From contig DDXA01000004.1 of NCBI GenBank assembly GCA_002347725.1, forward strand, positions 868,001 to 932,000: 64,000 bases of DNA. The letters are read 5' to 3'. The number at the start of each line of letters is the position of its first letter. Position 1 is the stretch's first letter. This DNA comes from Actinobacteria bacterium UBA2272. GTDB lineage: Bacteria; Actinomycetota; Coriobacteriia; Anaerosomatales; Anaerosomataceae. This document shows positions 8,426 to 16,910 of the stretch, one piece after another. The translations under genes and the position numbers were made by a program. The notes under the pieces are model-generated. The model had not been told where the DNA came from. It was given only the letters and a program-made list of their open reading frames with translations, and did no database searches.

Positions 8426-9698
8426 CGAGGCAACTCTCGGCCTCGTCCTTGATAGCCTGTCCTATTCGCATGACCACTCCCACGACGAGAGCGTTCCCCA
8501 TCATGAACGCGCGTCTCCCATCGCTCATCCCGGTGTCTGTCCAGCCCCGGGGAAACCCGTTCAACTCCTCGAGTTCCTCAGGGAGCAGACGTCGGAGACG
8601 ACCGGTTCGCGGGTCTGTGATGACATGCTTGAAGCGTGATGCAGAGGAGCCGCCCTCGCCGGTCAGGATGGTGCGCGCTGGTCGGTCGAGTGGGTCAGGG
8701 AAAGCCATGCCTCCCTCGGAGTAGTTGTACTTGTGGCCTGTCCGCTTGTCCACGCGAGGCTCAGATTTCGAGCCCTTGAGGTATACCCACCGGTCGATGC
8801 GGTCCTCCGATATGAGGTACTTCTCAGGAACCTGCGCCGTGCGGGCAACGACGTCACCGAGGACGGCAGCCTTTCCCCGATACACAGGCACGACCGATGC
8901 GGTCCACACGCGCCCCTCGATCATCACGCCGGCATTCTCGAAGGGGGACTTCGCAAGACCCCGACCGAAGCTCTCGCTCACGACGTACGGGTTCGCGTCC
9001 AGCTCGAGTGACGGTGCTGAGGGCTCATCGGCCTCGCTCTCGAACAGTGCGGTCACCCCCGCCTTTGACACGGGCAGCGCCTTCGCCATCACGCCGTCTT
9101 GGTAGATGCGCCTGATCGGCTTCCATGCGAACCCACAATGGTCGAGGCGATGCGCGTAAAGGAACACGCGGCGCCGGCGTTGAGGGAAGCCGTACTCCGC
9201 CGCATTCACCACGCGCCATTCGGCCACATAGCCCAGCTGCGCGAGGCACGACAGAATGATGGCGAAGTCACGTCCTCGCTGCGAGGCCGGTGATTTCAAG
9301 AGGCGGTCCACGTTCTCCAGCAGCACGAACGCCGGCCGCTTCATCTCGAGCATCCGATAGATGGACCACCAGAGCACACCCTTCTTGCCCTGGATGCCCG
9401 CCGCCTGTGAGAGCGGCTTCGCCACTGAGTAGTCCTGGCAGGGGAAGCCCCCCACTAGCAGCTCGTGGTCGGGTATGTCGACCGGGTTCGCGCTGCTGAC
9501 GATCTTGGCGATGTCGTCGCAGGCATGACCTTCGGGTCCGAAGTGCGTCACATAGCACTCCGAAGCGTGTTGCGTAATGGTAGACGGCTCCCACTGGTTG
9601 CTCCACACCACAGACCAACCGGTGCGCTCCAAGCCCAGCCGGAATCCCCCGACACCTGCGAAGAGCTCTGCAACTCGGAACTCAGGAGGTTTGGCCAC
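8379..9698 (-). CDS. DNA (cytosine-5-)-methyltransferase
   Basis: Methylates cytosine at C5 in the recognition site of the partner nuclease. Motif I VAELFAGVGGFRLGLE is near the N-terminus, motif IV GGFPCQDYS carries the catalytic cysteine (about C87), motif VI has ENVDRLL, motif VIII is PQRRRRVF, and the C-terminal target-recognition region is followed by LNGFPRGW. GTG 9698 (439 aa) is chosen because a good promoter (9737-9765) places the transcript start near 9730, making the GTG at 9728 nearly leaderless. A weak GAAAGG precedes 9698. It is followed by overlapping vsr. Target GATC (as with M.Sau3AI) is inferred from the nuclease family only. Confidence 0.93.
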   Translation of the reverse strand: MAKPPEFRVAELFAGVGGFRLGLERTGWSVVWSNQWEPSTITQHASECYVTHFGPEGHACDDIAKIVSSANPVDIPDHELLVGGFPCQDYSVAKPLSQAAGIQGKKGVLWWSIYRMLEMKRPAFVLLENVDRLLKSPASQRGRDFAIILSCLAQLGYVAEWRVVNAAEYGFPQRRRRVFLYAHRLDHCGFAWKPIRRIYQDGVMAKALPVSKAGVTALFESEADEPSAPSLELDANPYVVSESFGRGLAKSPFENAGVMIEGRVWTASVVPVYRGKAAVLGDVVARTAQVPEKYLISEDRIDRWVYLKGSKSEPRVDKRTGHKYNYSEGGMAFPDPLDRPARTILTGEGGSSASRFKHVITDPRTGRLRRLLPEELEELNGFPRGWTDTGMSDGRRAFMMGNALVVGVVMRIGQAIKDEAESCLDEKAAGYARQAGTDT

Positions 9699-9736
9699 TT
9701 GGCGAGCCTTTCGGGATGAGGCGAACACACGTTCAC

Positions 9737-9765
9737 AGTGTAGGGCTTCGCTCTGACTTGATCAA
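9737..9765 (-). promoter_or_regulatory. Promoter of the C5 methyltransferase gene; -35 contains GATC
   Basis: On the minus strand TTGATC (-35, 9760-9765) and TACACT (-10, 9737-9742) are separated by exactly 17 bp. The -35 box includes a GATC, so methylation of the presumed target could feed back on its own expression. Confidence 0.6.
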
Positions 9766-9854
9766 CCTCCCTAACCGCCCTCTCCCAAACCCGCCCTGCA
9801 CGTTTGGCGTTTCAGGCGCATACTCGGGGTAGACCACTTCTGGAGGTGTGTGCC

Positions 9855-10436
9855 ATGGATGGAGAGGCGATCCTTGCGGTCATTGAAGCTCGCGGACCCG
9901 CCCAACTGAGCGATCTCGTCGGCTTCTTGAGGGATGAAGGTGTGGACGCTACCAGCGCGGAGATCACCTCGGCGCTGCGCAAACTGGAGACGCAGGGGAA
10001 GGTCGCGCACACGCCGCGCGACAACTGGCGGCTCGCGGGCGAACTGGCGCGCGAGAAGTCGGCAGCCCGTCGACTGGCGGCCAAGGTGGCGCCGGCCGGG
10101 CTCCGAACCCGTGCGCTCATCTACTGCCCGGAGATCATCCGGGACTCACCGCGACTGACGCGCAACACCGTGCTTCACCTCGTGGCGTACGAGAACGGCG
10201 GGTTCAGACTGCGCGACTACGCGGACGGTCATCGCGTGGAGGTCAAGGAGGTCGCGGGCATCACCAAGACCGTCTTCCTCCAGAATCAGTACACCTGGGC
10301 GGAGTTCGAGTTCGATGCCGAAGAAGCGTCCACGCCGCTCACGGACAACGAGTTCTGGGAGCGTCGGATCGCCGCGGCCAACAAGGCACACGCCAAGCTG
10401 CTCGCCGAAGGCAAGGCTGTCATCGAGGCGGGATAG
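9855..10436 (+). CDS. Hypothetical protein with N-terminal winged-helix-like domain
   Basis: A 193-aa cytosolic protein. The first 65 residues read as a winged helix (ILAVIEARGPAQLSDLV ... ITSALRKLETQGKVAHT), typical of a DNA-binding or protein-interaction domain. The rest contains no motif I recognise. ATG 9855 has GGAGGTG upstream; an in-frame ATG at 9804 lacks a ribosome site. It is divergent from the restriction-modification operon and convergent with the glycosylase gene. It could be an accessory or control protein for the island, but its base composition is like the host genes, so this is speculative. Confidence 0.65.
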   Translation: MDGEAILAVIEARGPAQLSDLVGFLRDEGVDATSAEITSALRKLETQGKVAHTPRDNWRLAGELAREKSAARRLAAKVAPAGLRTRALIYCPEIIRDSPRLTRNTVLHLVAYENGGFRLRDYADGHRVEVKEVAGITKTVFLQNQYTWAEFEFDAEEASTPLTDNEFWERRIAAANKAHAKLLAEGKAVIEAG

Positions 10437-10469
10437 CCGGCTCGGCTTTCCGGGCCGATACGGACGCGT

Positions 10470-11096
10470 CTAGCTCCGCCTGAGCGCCAGTCCCTCCCAC
10501 AGGTACAGCGACGCTGCCGTGCGATACGGTCGCCACGCATCGCCGATGGCGGCCACGGCTTCGCGGCTGGCGCCGCCGTCGATACCGTACAGCCACCCGA
10601 CAGTCGAGCGGAGCGCCCCGTCGTCAACCGCAAGCACGTCAGGCCTGCCGAGCGAGAAGATGAGGAACATCTCGGCGGTCCATCGGCCGATGCCCTTGAC
10701 CACGAGAAGCTCCTCGATGACGTCATCGTCGGGCAGGGTCGCCACCCGGGCCAGGTCCAGGGAGCCGCTGCTGATACGTTTGGCCAGGTCACGCAGGAAC
10801 GACGCCTTGCTGCGCGAGAGACCGGCGCCTCTGAGCAGCGTCTCGTCGGCCGACAGGATGACGTGCGGCGACGGACCGCCGCCGAGTGCGGTCACGAGCC
10901 GCCGCCAGATCGTCGCCGCGGCCTTGTCGGAGAGCTGCTGACTGACGATGGCGCTTGCAAGCGACGCGTAATGGTCGGCTTCGAGCGGCTGCTCGATCGG
11001 GCCGACGCGCTCGATCAGGCTACCGAGCGTCGGGTCGGCGGCGGCCAGATGCCGGACCTCGGGCGAGTCGGGCGTGTACGTGAGGACGGTGGGCAT
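10470..11096 (-). CDS. DNA-3-methyladenine glycosylase II (AlkA-type HhH-GPD)
   Basis: Base-excision repair enzyme that removes alkylated purines. The 208-aa protein is an HhH-GPD fold without an iron-sulfur cluster. The segment ASAIVSQQLSDKAAATIW is followed by the helix-hairpin-helix VVKGIGRWTAEMFLIF, and the catalytic aspartate region reads VLAVDDGALR. It lacks the extended N-terminal domain of E. coli AlkA and matches the shorter bacterial form. ATG 11096. It is divergent from the membrane-protein gene at 11153. Confidence 0.88.
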   Translation of the reverse strand: MPTVLTYTPDSPEVRHLAAADPTLGSLIERVGPIEQPLEADHYASLASAIVSQQLSDKAAATIWRRLVTALGGGPSPHVILSADETLLRGAGLSRSKASFLRDLAKRISSGSLDLARVATLPDDDVIEELLVVKGIGRWTAEMFLIFSLGRPDVLAVDDGALRSTVGWLYGIDGGASREAVAAIGDAWRPYRTAASLYLWEGLALRRS

Positions 11097-11103
11097 GTGC
11101 CGA

Positions 11104-11133
11104 TTGTAGCGTGTCCGGCGGGTAGCCTATGCT
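11104..11133 (+). promoter_or_regulatory. Putative promoter of the membrane-protein gene at 11153
   Basis: TTGTAG (11104-11109) and TATGCT (11128-11133) are 18 bp apart, followed by GGGAGG and the ATG at 11153. Confidence 0.45.
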
Positions 11134-11152
11134 AGGCGAGGGAGGTGCGCCG

Positions 11153-11743
11153 ATGAGCGAGCCAGCAGTATCGGACCGTGTGATCGAGTGGGAGTATCGC
11201 ATCCCGCTCATCACGAGTCGCTTCATGCTCTGGGACTTCGCGCGAGTCATCGTGCTCTCGGTGCTCATCATGTACGTACTCGTGGCACTGACCGGCCTGT
11301 TGGTCGAGGGGGAGCTCGTCATCCTGCCCCCGCAGGTGTTCATGATCACCGCGGGGATCCTCGTCGGGCTGCTGCTCATCGTCGTGCTGCTCATGGGCAA
11401 CGGCTTCTCGCAGACGTTCACGGTAGATCCCGTCGGCGGAGTCCGGTACGCTGCCGGCTCGCGCGAGCAGAAGTGGAACCGCGCGGCCGTCATACTCGGC
11501 GCCCTGCGCGGGAGTCCTACAACTGCCGGTGCCGGGCTGCTCGGCGTGACGCGCGAGAAGGGCGGCTGGACGTGGCGTCAGGTGTACGCCGCCCGCTACT
11601 TCCCGCGCCAGCGCGTGATCTCGCTCCGCAACTCGTGGCGCACGGTCATCCGCCTGCATTGCACGCCCGAGAACTACGAGCAAGTCCGCGCGCTCGTGGC
11701 GGCAGGCGTCGCCCGCGGCGCCGAGCAACGGGCGGCCGCGTAG
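11153..11743 (+). CDS. Two-TM membrane protein of unknown function
   Basis: A 196-aa protein with two predicted transmembrane helices (about residues 25-50 and 58-80). A cytoplasmic domain follows, containing TFTVDPVGGVRYAAGSR and a tryptophan-rich GGWTWRQVYAARYF stretch. The layout resembles PH-like or DUF-type membrane proteins, but no family could be named. ATG 11153 is preceded by GAGGGAGG; an upstream ATG at 11129 overlaps the -10 and was rejected. It lies just upstream of serS on the same strand but probably has its own promoter. Confidence 0.65.
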   Translation: MSEPAVSDRVIEWEYRIPLITSRFMLWDFARVIVLSVLIMYVLVALTGLLVEGELVILPPQVFMITAGILVGLLLIVVLLMGNGFSQTFTVDPVGGVRYAAGSREQKWNRAAVILGALRGSPTTAGAGLLGVTREKGGWTWRQVYAARYFPRQRVISLRNSWRTVIRLHCTPENYEQVRALVAAGVARGAEQRAAA

Positions 11744-11766
11744 CGCCCGGTCGCACGTACCTCGGC

Positions 11767-11772
11767 TATACT
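11767..11772 (+). promoter_or_regulatory. Likely -10 box (TATACT) for serS
   Basis: TATACT sits 50 bp before the serS ATG. No clear -35 is visible. The leader (about 45 nt) is too short for a T-box. Confidence 0.4.
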
Positions 11773-11821
11773 CGCAGGCAGCGCTGAATCGCACGTGACC
11801 CGGATCCAAACGGAGGCAGTC

Positions 11822-13105
11822 ATGCTCGACGCCCGGTATCTGCGCGACAACCTCGATGCTGTCCGCACCGCGCTCGGCTGCCGGGCCGCCGGGTGGGACT
11901 TCGAGCGGTTCCTGGCGCTCGATGACGAGCGTCGCCGCCTCATCGGCGAGGTCGAGGGGCGACAGGCGCTCCGCAACGAAGCGTCCAGGCGCATCGGGGA
12001 GATGATGAAGTCCGGCGATCGCGAGGCTGCCGAGACCGTCAAGGCCGAGGTCCGCGCGATCAACGAGGAGATCGAGGGTCTGGACGCGGATCTCGCGGCC
12101 GTGGACGCCGACGTGCGCGAGATGATGCTCACGATCCCCAACATCCCCGATGCGAGCGTGCCGGCGGGCGAGAGTGAGAACGACAACATCGAGGTCCGCC
12201 GATGGGGTACGCCTCCCGGGTTCGACTTCGAGCCGCAACCGCACTGGGACCTCGGGCCCGCGCTCGGCGCGATCGACTTCGAGCGCGGTGTGAAGCTCGC
12301 CAAGAGCCGCTTCATCGTCCTCGGCCGCGACGGCGCGCGTCTGAACCGCGCGCTCATCAACTTCATGCTCGACACGCACGGGCAGCGTGGCTACACGGAG
12401 TGGTCCGTGCCGGCGCTCGCCAACGCCGAGACGCTCACCGGCACCGGCCAGCTCCCCAAGTTCGCCGACGACCTGTTCCGCACGAGCGAGGGCTTGTACC
12501 TCATCCCAACCGCCGAGGTGCAGCTCACCAACCTGCATCGCGACGAGGTGCTCGAGTCCGACACGCTCCCACGCCGGTACTGCGCGTACACGCCGTGCTT
12601 CCGCGAGGAGGCGGGCGCGGCAGGGCGCGACACGCGCGGCATGATCCGCGTCCACCAGTTCGACAAGGTGGAGCTCGTGAAGTTCGCCAGGCCCGAGGAG
12701 AGCATGGACGCTCTCGAAGGCATGGTGACCGATGCCGAGTTCATCTTGCAGCAGCTCGGCCTGGCGCATCGCACGATTGTCCTGTGTACGGGCGACATGG
12801 GTTTCGGCGCGGCCAAGACCTACGACATCGAGGTATGGCTCCCGTCTTACGACGGGTACAAGGAGATCTCAAGCTGCAGTAACTGCACGGACTTCCAGGC
12901 GCGCCGCGCGTCGATCAAGTACCGCAGCCCCGGCGAGTTCAAGGGCTCCCGCTTCGTGCACACCCTGAACGGCAGCGGACTGGCCGTCGGGCGCACGCTT
13001 GTGGCGGTACTCGAGAACTACCAGCGTGCCGACGGCGGCGTCGTGATCCCCGAGGTCCTGCGCCCCTATCTCGGGGGGCAGGAAGTCATCGAGCCCACCG
13101 CCTGA
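11822..13105 (+). CDS. serS: Seryl-tRNA synthetase
   Basis: Charges the serine tRNAs, at least four of which are encoded within this window. The 427-aa protein has the N-terminal coiled-coil arm (about residues 30-100) that reads the long variable arm of tRNA-Ser. Class II motif 2 is CFREEAGAAGRDTRGM followed by IRVHQFDKVEL. Motif 3 is GSGLAVGRTLVAVLENYQ. ATG 11822 has GGAGG 6 nt upstream, so the in-frame open codons before it are not coding. A secreted lipoprotein gene follows after 29 bp. Confidence 0.97.
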   Translation: MLDARYLRDNLDAVRTALGCRAAGWDFERFLALDDERRRLIGEVEGRQALRNEASRRIGEMMKSGDREAAETVKAEVRAINEEIEGLDADLAAVDADVREMMLTIPNIPDASVPAGESENDNIEVRRWGTPPGFDFEPQPHWDLGPALGAIDFERGVKLAKSRFIVLGRDGARLNRALINFMLDTHGQRGYTEWSVPALANAETLTGTGQLPKFADDLFRTSEGLYLIPTAEVQLTNLHRDEVLESDTLPRRYCAYTPCFREEAGAAGRDTRGMIRVHQFDKVELVKFARPEESMDALEGMVTDAEFILQQLGLAHRTIVLCTGDMGFGAAKTYDIEVWLPSYDGYKEISSCSNCTDFQARRASIKYRSPGEFKGSRFVHTLNGSGLAVGRTLVAVLENYQRADGGVVIPEVLRPYLGGQEVIEPTA

Positions 13106-13134
13106 GGCGCGTCGGGGCGACGAAGGGAGCGGCT

Positions 13135-13752
13135 ATGAAGCGCAGAGTACTCACGATCGCGGTCACGCTGCTTGCCGCGCTGACGCTCGTCGCGTGCGGC
13201 GGCGGTGGATCCGAGACTGCCGAGCCGACATCCACGCCCGAGCCGTCGGCGGCACCCTCGGCGACCGAAGGTTTCGACCCCATCGCGATCGACGGTCCGG
13301 CCGAGGCCAGCGCACTCGCGGCCGTGCCGGCAGCCGCCGAGTCGCAGCGCGAGGCCGTTGGCGCACCGTGGCCGGACGTCGCCGGTATCGAGCCGGTGCT
13401 CACGGCGTACCTCGTGCGTGCCGAGATGGACGGTCAGGTCACGCTGTTCGAAGTGCGCGCCGACGGGATCGCGCACAGCCTGTACGCGTATCAGAAGGCG
13501 TTCGACAGCGGCTCGCTCGTGTGGACTCCCGCCGACATCGCGACAGGACCGACCGCCGCACCTCAAAGCGCCGCGGAGAAGGCGGCCGCCGAGGCGGTCC
13601 GCGCCGCGATGGCTGACGCCTTCGAGGGTCAGCCTTTCGAGGTCGCGATGTTCGGCTACCGCTTCTCGTACGTCAGAGACGGATTGCTGCTGATGAACGT
13701 CAACGTCGACCCGGATGGCGGCGCTATCAGCGTCGAGACGTTCGGGGGCTGA
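13135..13752 (+). CDS. Putative lipoprotein, unknown function
   Basis: A 205-aa predicted lipoprotein: signal peptide with lipobox LVAC, then a Gly, Thr/Pro/Ala-rich linker, then a domain of about 130 residues with no recognised motif. GGGAGC sits upstream of the ATG. It is 29 bp downstream of serS and may be co-transcribed; no functional link is evident. It converges on the Rrf2 gene. Confidence 0.7.
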   Translation: MKRRVLTIAVTLLAALTLVACGGGGSETAEPTSTPEPSAAPSATEGFDPIAIDGPAEASALAAVPAAAESQREAVGAPWPDVAGIEPVLTAYLVRAEMDGQVTLFEVRADGIAHSLYAYQKAFDSGSLVWTPADIATGPTAAPQSAAEKAAAEAVRAAMADAFEGQPFEVAMFGYRFSYVRDGLLLMNVNVDPDGGAISVETFGG

Positions 13753-13761
13753 GCCGACCGG

Positions 13762-14238
13762 CTACGCGCGCTCCGCAAGCACGGGCGTGTCATCCGAGAC
13801 TCGTGCCGCCACTGTCTGAAGGCTCAACCGAAGCGGCTCGTCCGAGACCACCTGGGCGAGCGTGATCGTGTCCAGGTGGGCCCAGATGATGGTGTCGAGG
13901 TGTGTCCACATCTCATGTACGCCGCAGTACTCCGAGCGGGAGCATGACTCCGGGTCACGGGAGCACTGCGCGACGGAGAACTCGGGTTCGCTTGCCCTGA
14001 CGACCCGGCCGATGGTGATCGCACTCGCGGCCTCGGCGAGCGACAGCAGATGTCCCCGGTAGCCCTCGGCCCTCACGAGTCCGGCGTCGATGAGGAACGG
14101 CACGAGTGAGACACCGAAGTTCTCGGGGACGTCCGCGACCTCGCACAGGTCGCGTGCCGAGAGCGTGGCGCCAGCCGGCAGCTGCGCCAGTTCGTACATG
14201 AGCCGGACCGCGAAGTCCGTGCGTCGTGTGATAGCCAA
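13762..14238 (-). CDS. Rrf2-family transcriptional regulator with three-cysteine motif
   Basis: DNA-binding regulator of 158 aa. The N-terminal winged helix starts MAITRRTDFAVRLMYELA, as in Rrf2/IscR/NsrR proteins, with ARDLCEVADVPENF as recognition region. Three cysteines at C92, C99 and C105 (spacing C-x6-C-x5-C) match the iron-sulfur ligand region of IscR/NsrR, so a redox, NO or Fe-S signal is likely. It is divergent from the zwf-gnd fusion, separated by about 240 bp that hold a perfect TGTGA-N6-TCACA site. Control of that fusion gene is a natural inference but unproven. Confidence 0.88.
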   Translation of the reverse strand: MAITRRTDFAVRLMYELAQLPAGATLSARDLCEVADVPENFGVSLVPFLIDAGLVRAEGYRGHLLSLAEAASAITIGRVVRASEPEFSVAQCSRDPESCSRSEYCGVHEMWTHLDTIIWAHLDTITLAQVVSDEPLRLSLQTVAARVSDDTPVLAERA

Positions 14239-14354
14239 TGAATCCCCCGGATCGTGCAGTGCATCAGGCCGCTCGTGCTTCGCGTGTCATTCGGCGCCGA
14301 GCGTACGTCCCCTGCTCTACAGCGCGTGCTCTCGACAGGCGGCGCGTATGACAG

Positions 14355-14370
14355 TGTGAGCGGCGTCACA
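14355..14370. promoter_or_regulatory. Perfect CRP/FNR-type palindrome TGTGA-N6-TCACA
   Basis: The 16-bp site reads TGTGA, six bases GCGGCG, TCACA, exactly the CRP-type consensus half-sites. It lies between the divergent Rrf2 and zwf-gnd genes, about 117 bp upstream of one start and 126 bp upstream of the other. Confidence 0.5.
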
Positions 14371-14480
14371 GAGTATCGGTCAAGCAGGGGCAGAGCGCAA
14401 CGGTGGCCGATCCTCGGCGTCGCACGTGCCGGTGTAGGGGCATACTAGAAGTTGACCGGTACGTCCGAGGAAGGAACTTC

Positions 14481-16832
14481 GTGCAGACACCGACCGTGCT
14501 CACCGTCTTCGGCACCACCGGTGACCTGATGACCCGCAAGGTCATCCCGTCGCTCGCCTACCTGTACGTGAACGGGCGCCTGCCCGAGCGCTTTCGCGTG
14601 GTCGGCTGGGGCCGCCGCGGTTGGGACGACGGACGGCTTCGCGAGCATATCTCGGCCATCCTCGACGCATACCAGGGGCCAAAGCCGGAACCCGGTGCGC
14701 AGCATGAGGCGTTCCTGGAGATGTTCGGATACCACGATGGCACGTTCGACGACGCGGACGCCTACCGTGCGCTTGCCGACGGGATCGGCCGGCGCGATGC
14801 CGAGTGGGGCGCGTGCTCGAACAAGCTCTTCTACCTCGCGGTGCCGCCCGAGCGGTACCGCACGATCCTCGAGAACCTCGCCGAGTCCGGCCTCACGCGC
14901 GGGTGTAGCGACGAGACCGGCTTCACCCGCGTACTCGTCGAGAAACCGTTCGGCTCGGATGCCACCAGCGCCCAGGAGCTCGACACCTTCCTCGGCTCGT
15001 TGTTTGCCGAGGAGCAGATCTACCGCATCGACCACTACCTTGCCAAGGAGATGCTGCAGGGCATCATGTCGTTCCGCTTCGCAAATGCGCTGTTCGAGCC
15101 GTCGTGGAGCGCGCGGCACGTCGAGCGCATCGACATCCGGTTGTGGGAGTCGATCGGCGTGGAGAAGCGCGGCGCCTTCTACGACGGCGTGGGTGCGCTC
15201 CGTGACGTGGGCCAGAACCACCTGCTGCAGATGCTTGCGCTCGTGACGATGGAACAGCCGGCGGATCTCTCGGCCGAGGCGATCCGGGCCGCCCGGCTGG
15301 CGCTTATCGAGGCGCTCGCTCCGCTCACGCCAGCCGAGGTGGCGGCGCGCTCGTTCAGGGCTCAGTACGACGGTTACTGTCAGATCGACGGCGTGGCGCC
15401 CGACTCGCGCATCGAAACGTACTTCCGGCTCGAGACCACGATGGCTGGCAGACGCTGGGGTGGCGTGCCGGTGATGATGGAGTCGGGCAAGCGGATGGGC
15501 CCCGCACGCAAGGAGATCGCGGTGCGGTTCAAGCGGGCCGAGCCGTGCCTGTGCGGCGTCGAGGGCTCGTTCGAGAATGTGGTGACCTTCAGCCTCGAGC
15601 CCGAGGAGACGATCAAGATACGCTTCTGGGCCAAGCGCCCCGGCTTCGATGCCGGCCTCGAGCCGCGCGAGTTCACGTTCTTCCTGTACGAGCACACCGA
15701 GAAGCTGCAGTACGTCGAGGAGTACGCCAAGCTCCTGCTCGACGCGATCGACGGCGACCAGACGCTCTTCGTCTCCACCGGTGAGGTCGCCGCGATGTGG
15801 CGGTTCATCGACCCGATATGCAGCGCGTGGGCCGACGGAGCGGTACCGCTCGAGCGTTACAGCGCCGACTCACCGGAGGTGACCGAGGCTGCTGCCGCGG
15901 CGATCGCGTCGCGCACGGCCGACGCGGCTCGTCCCGAGATCGCGGTCGTGGGCCTCGGCAAGATGGGCGCCGCGCTCGCGCGCAACCTGCTCGATCACAG
16001 CTGGCGCGTGGTGGGCTACAACCGCACCACTTCAGTAGCCGAGGCGATGCAAGCCGAGGGGCTCGAGGTCGCGCGGACGCTTGCCGAGGTGGTATCCGCG
16101 CTCGCGCCGCCGCGGGTGGTGTGGCTGATGGTGCCCGCGGGTGCGGCGACCGAGGACATGCTGTTCGGTGTGGGCGGCCTTGCCGAGGTGCTCGAGCCCG
16201 GCGACACCGTCATCGACGGCGGCAACTCGCTGTGGCGCGACACGCTCGAGCGTGCGCCGCGGCTTGCCTCGGCCGGTCTGCACTTCCTGGACGCGGGCAC
16301 CTCCGGAGGGCCCGGCGGCGCGCGGAACGGCGCGTGCCTCATGATCGGCGGGCAGCGCGATGACTTCAAGCGCCTCACGCGCCTATGGCAGGACATTGCG
16401 GTCCCGGGAGGGTTTGCATTTTTCGACGGACACGGCGCCGGACACTTCGTGAAGATGGTCCACAACGGCATCGAGTACGGCATGATGCAGGCCCTCGCTG
16501 AGGGCTTCACGGTGCTACGCGCTTCCGAGTTCGGTATCGATCTGTCGCGCGCGGCCGAGATCTACAACCGTGGCAGCGTGATCGAGTCACGGCTGGTCGG
16601 TTGGCTCGCCGAGGGCTTCGAGGTGTTCGGCGAGTCCCTCGACGAGGTGTCCGGAACCGTCGGCCACACCGGCGAGGGCGCCTGGACCGTCGAGACCGCG
16701 GAGGCGCTCGGTGTCGAGCACCGCGTCATCCGCGACGCGCTTGCGTTCAGGCTCGAGTCAGAGGATGCGCCGAGCTACACGGGGCAGCTGCTGCAGGCGA
16801 TGCGTAACCGATTCGGCGGGCACGCGAGGTAG
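14481..16832 (+). CDS. Fused glucose-6-phosphate dehydrogenase / 6-phosphogluconate dehydrogenase
   Basis: A single 783-aa ORF joins two oxidative pentose-phosphate enzymes that each make NAD(P)H. Residues 1 to about 470 are G6PD: the GTTGDLMTRKVIPSL nucleotide site near residue 10, the EKPFGSD motif, the RIDHYLAKEML signature with catalytic K189 region (R182-E190; A replaces the usual G), and a second His at H247. Residues 486-783 are the short decarboxylating 6PGD type: GLGKMGAALARNLL, DGGNSLWRDT, GTSGGPGGARNGA, and catalytic KMVHNG (K658, H661, N662). Start GTG 14481 is preceded by GAGGAAGG; the open frame before it is untranslated. The lactonase step (Pgl) is not fused and no pgl gene is in view. 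Confidence 0.9.
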   Translation: MQTPTVLTVFGTTGDLMTRKVIPSLAYLYVNGRLPERFRVVGWGRRGWDDGRLREHISAILDAYQGPKPEPGAQHEAFLEMFGYHDGTFDDADAYRALADGIGRRDAEWGACSNKLFYLAVPPERYRTILENLAESGLTRGCSDETGFTRVLVEKPFGSDATSAQELDTFLGSLFAEEQIYRIDHYLAKEMLQGIMSFRFANALFEPSWSARHVERIDIRLWESIGVEKRGAFYDGVGALRDVGQNHLLQMLALVTMEQPADLSAEAIRAARLALIEALAPLTPAEVAARSFRAQYDGYCQIDGVAPDSRIETYFRLETTMAGRRWGGVPVMMESGKRMGPARKEIAVRFKRAEPCLCGVEGSFENVVTFSLEPEETIKIRFWAKRPGFDAGLEPREFTFFLYEHTEKLQYVEEYAKLLLDAIDGDQTLFVSTGEVAAMWRFIDPICSAWADGAVPLERYSADSPEVTEAAAAAIASRTADAARPEIAVVGLGKMGAALARNLLDHSWRVVGYNRTTSVAEAMQAEGLEVARTLAEVVSALAPPRVVWLMVPAGAATEDMLFGVGGLAEVLEPGDTVIDGGNSLWRDTLERAPRLASAGLHFLDAGTSGGPGGARNGACLMIGGQRDDFKRLTRLWQDIAVPGGFAFFDGHGAGHFVKMVHNGIEYGMMQALAEGFTVLRASEFGIDLSRAAEIYNRGSVIESRLVGWLAEGFEVFGESLDEVSGTVGHTGEGAWTVETAEALGVEHRVIRDALAFRLESEDAPSYTGQLLQAMRNRFGGHAR

Positions 16833-16860
16833 CGTGCGAGTCGTCGGGTCGTGGGTATGT

Positions 16861-16891
16861 GGAGGGCGAGGGTGTCCGGGCCCCGCCCTCC
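16861..16891. terminator. Hairpin after the zwf-gnd fusion
   Basis: GGAGGGCG (16861-16868) pairs with CGCCCTCC (16884-16891) around a 15-base loop. It lies between the convergent zwf-gnd and small Cys-protein genes and could serve both. No T-tract follows. Confidence 0.4.
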
Positions 16892-16910
16892 TAATGAAGA
16901 AGACCCTGCC

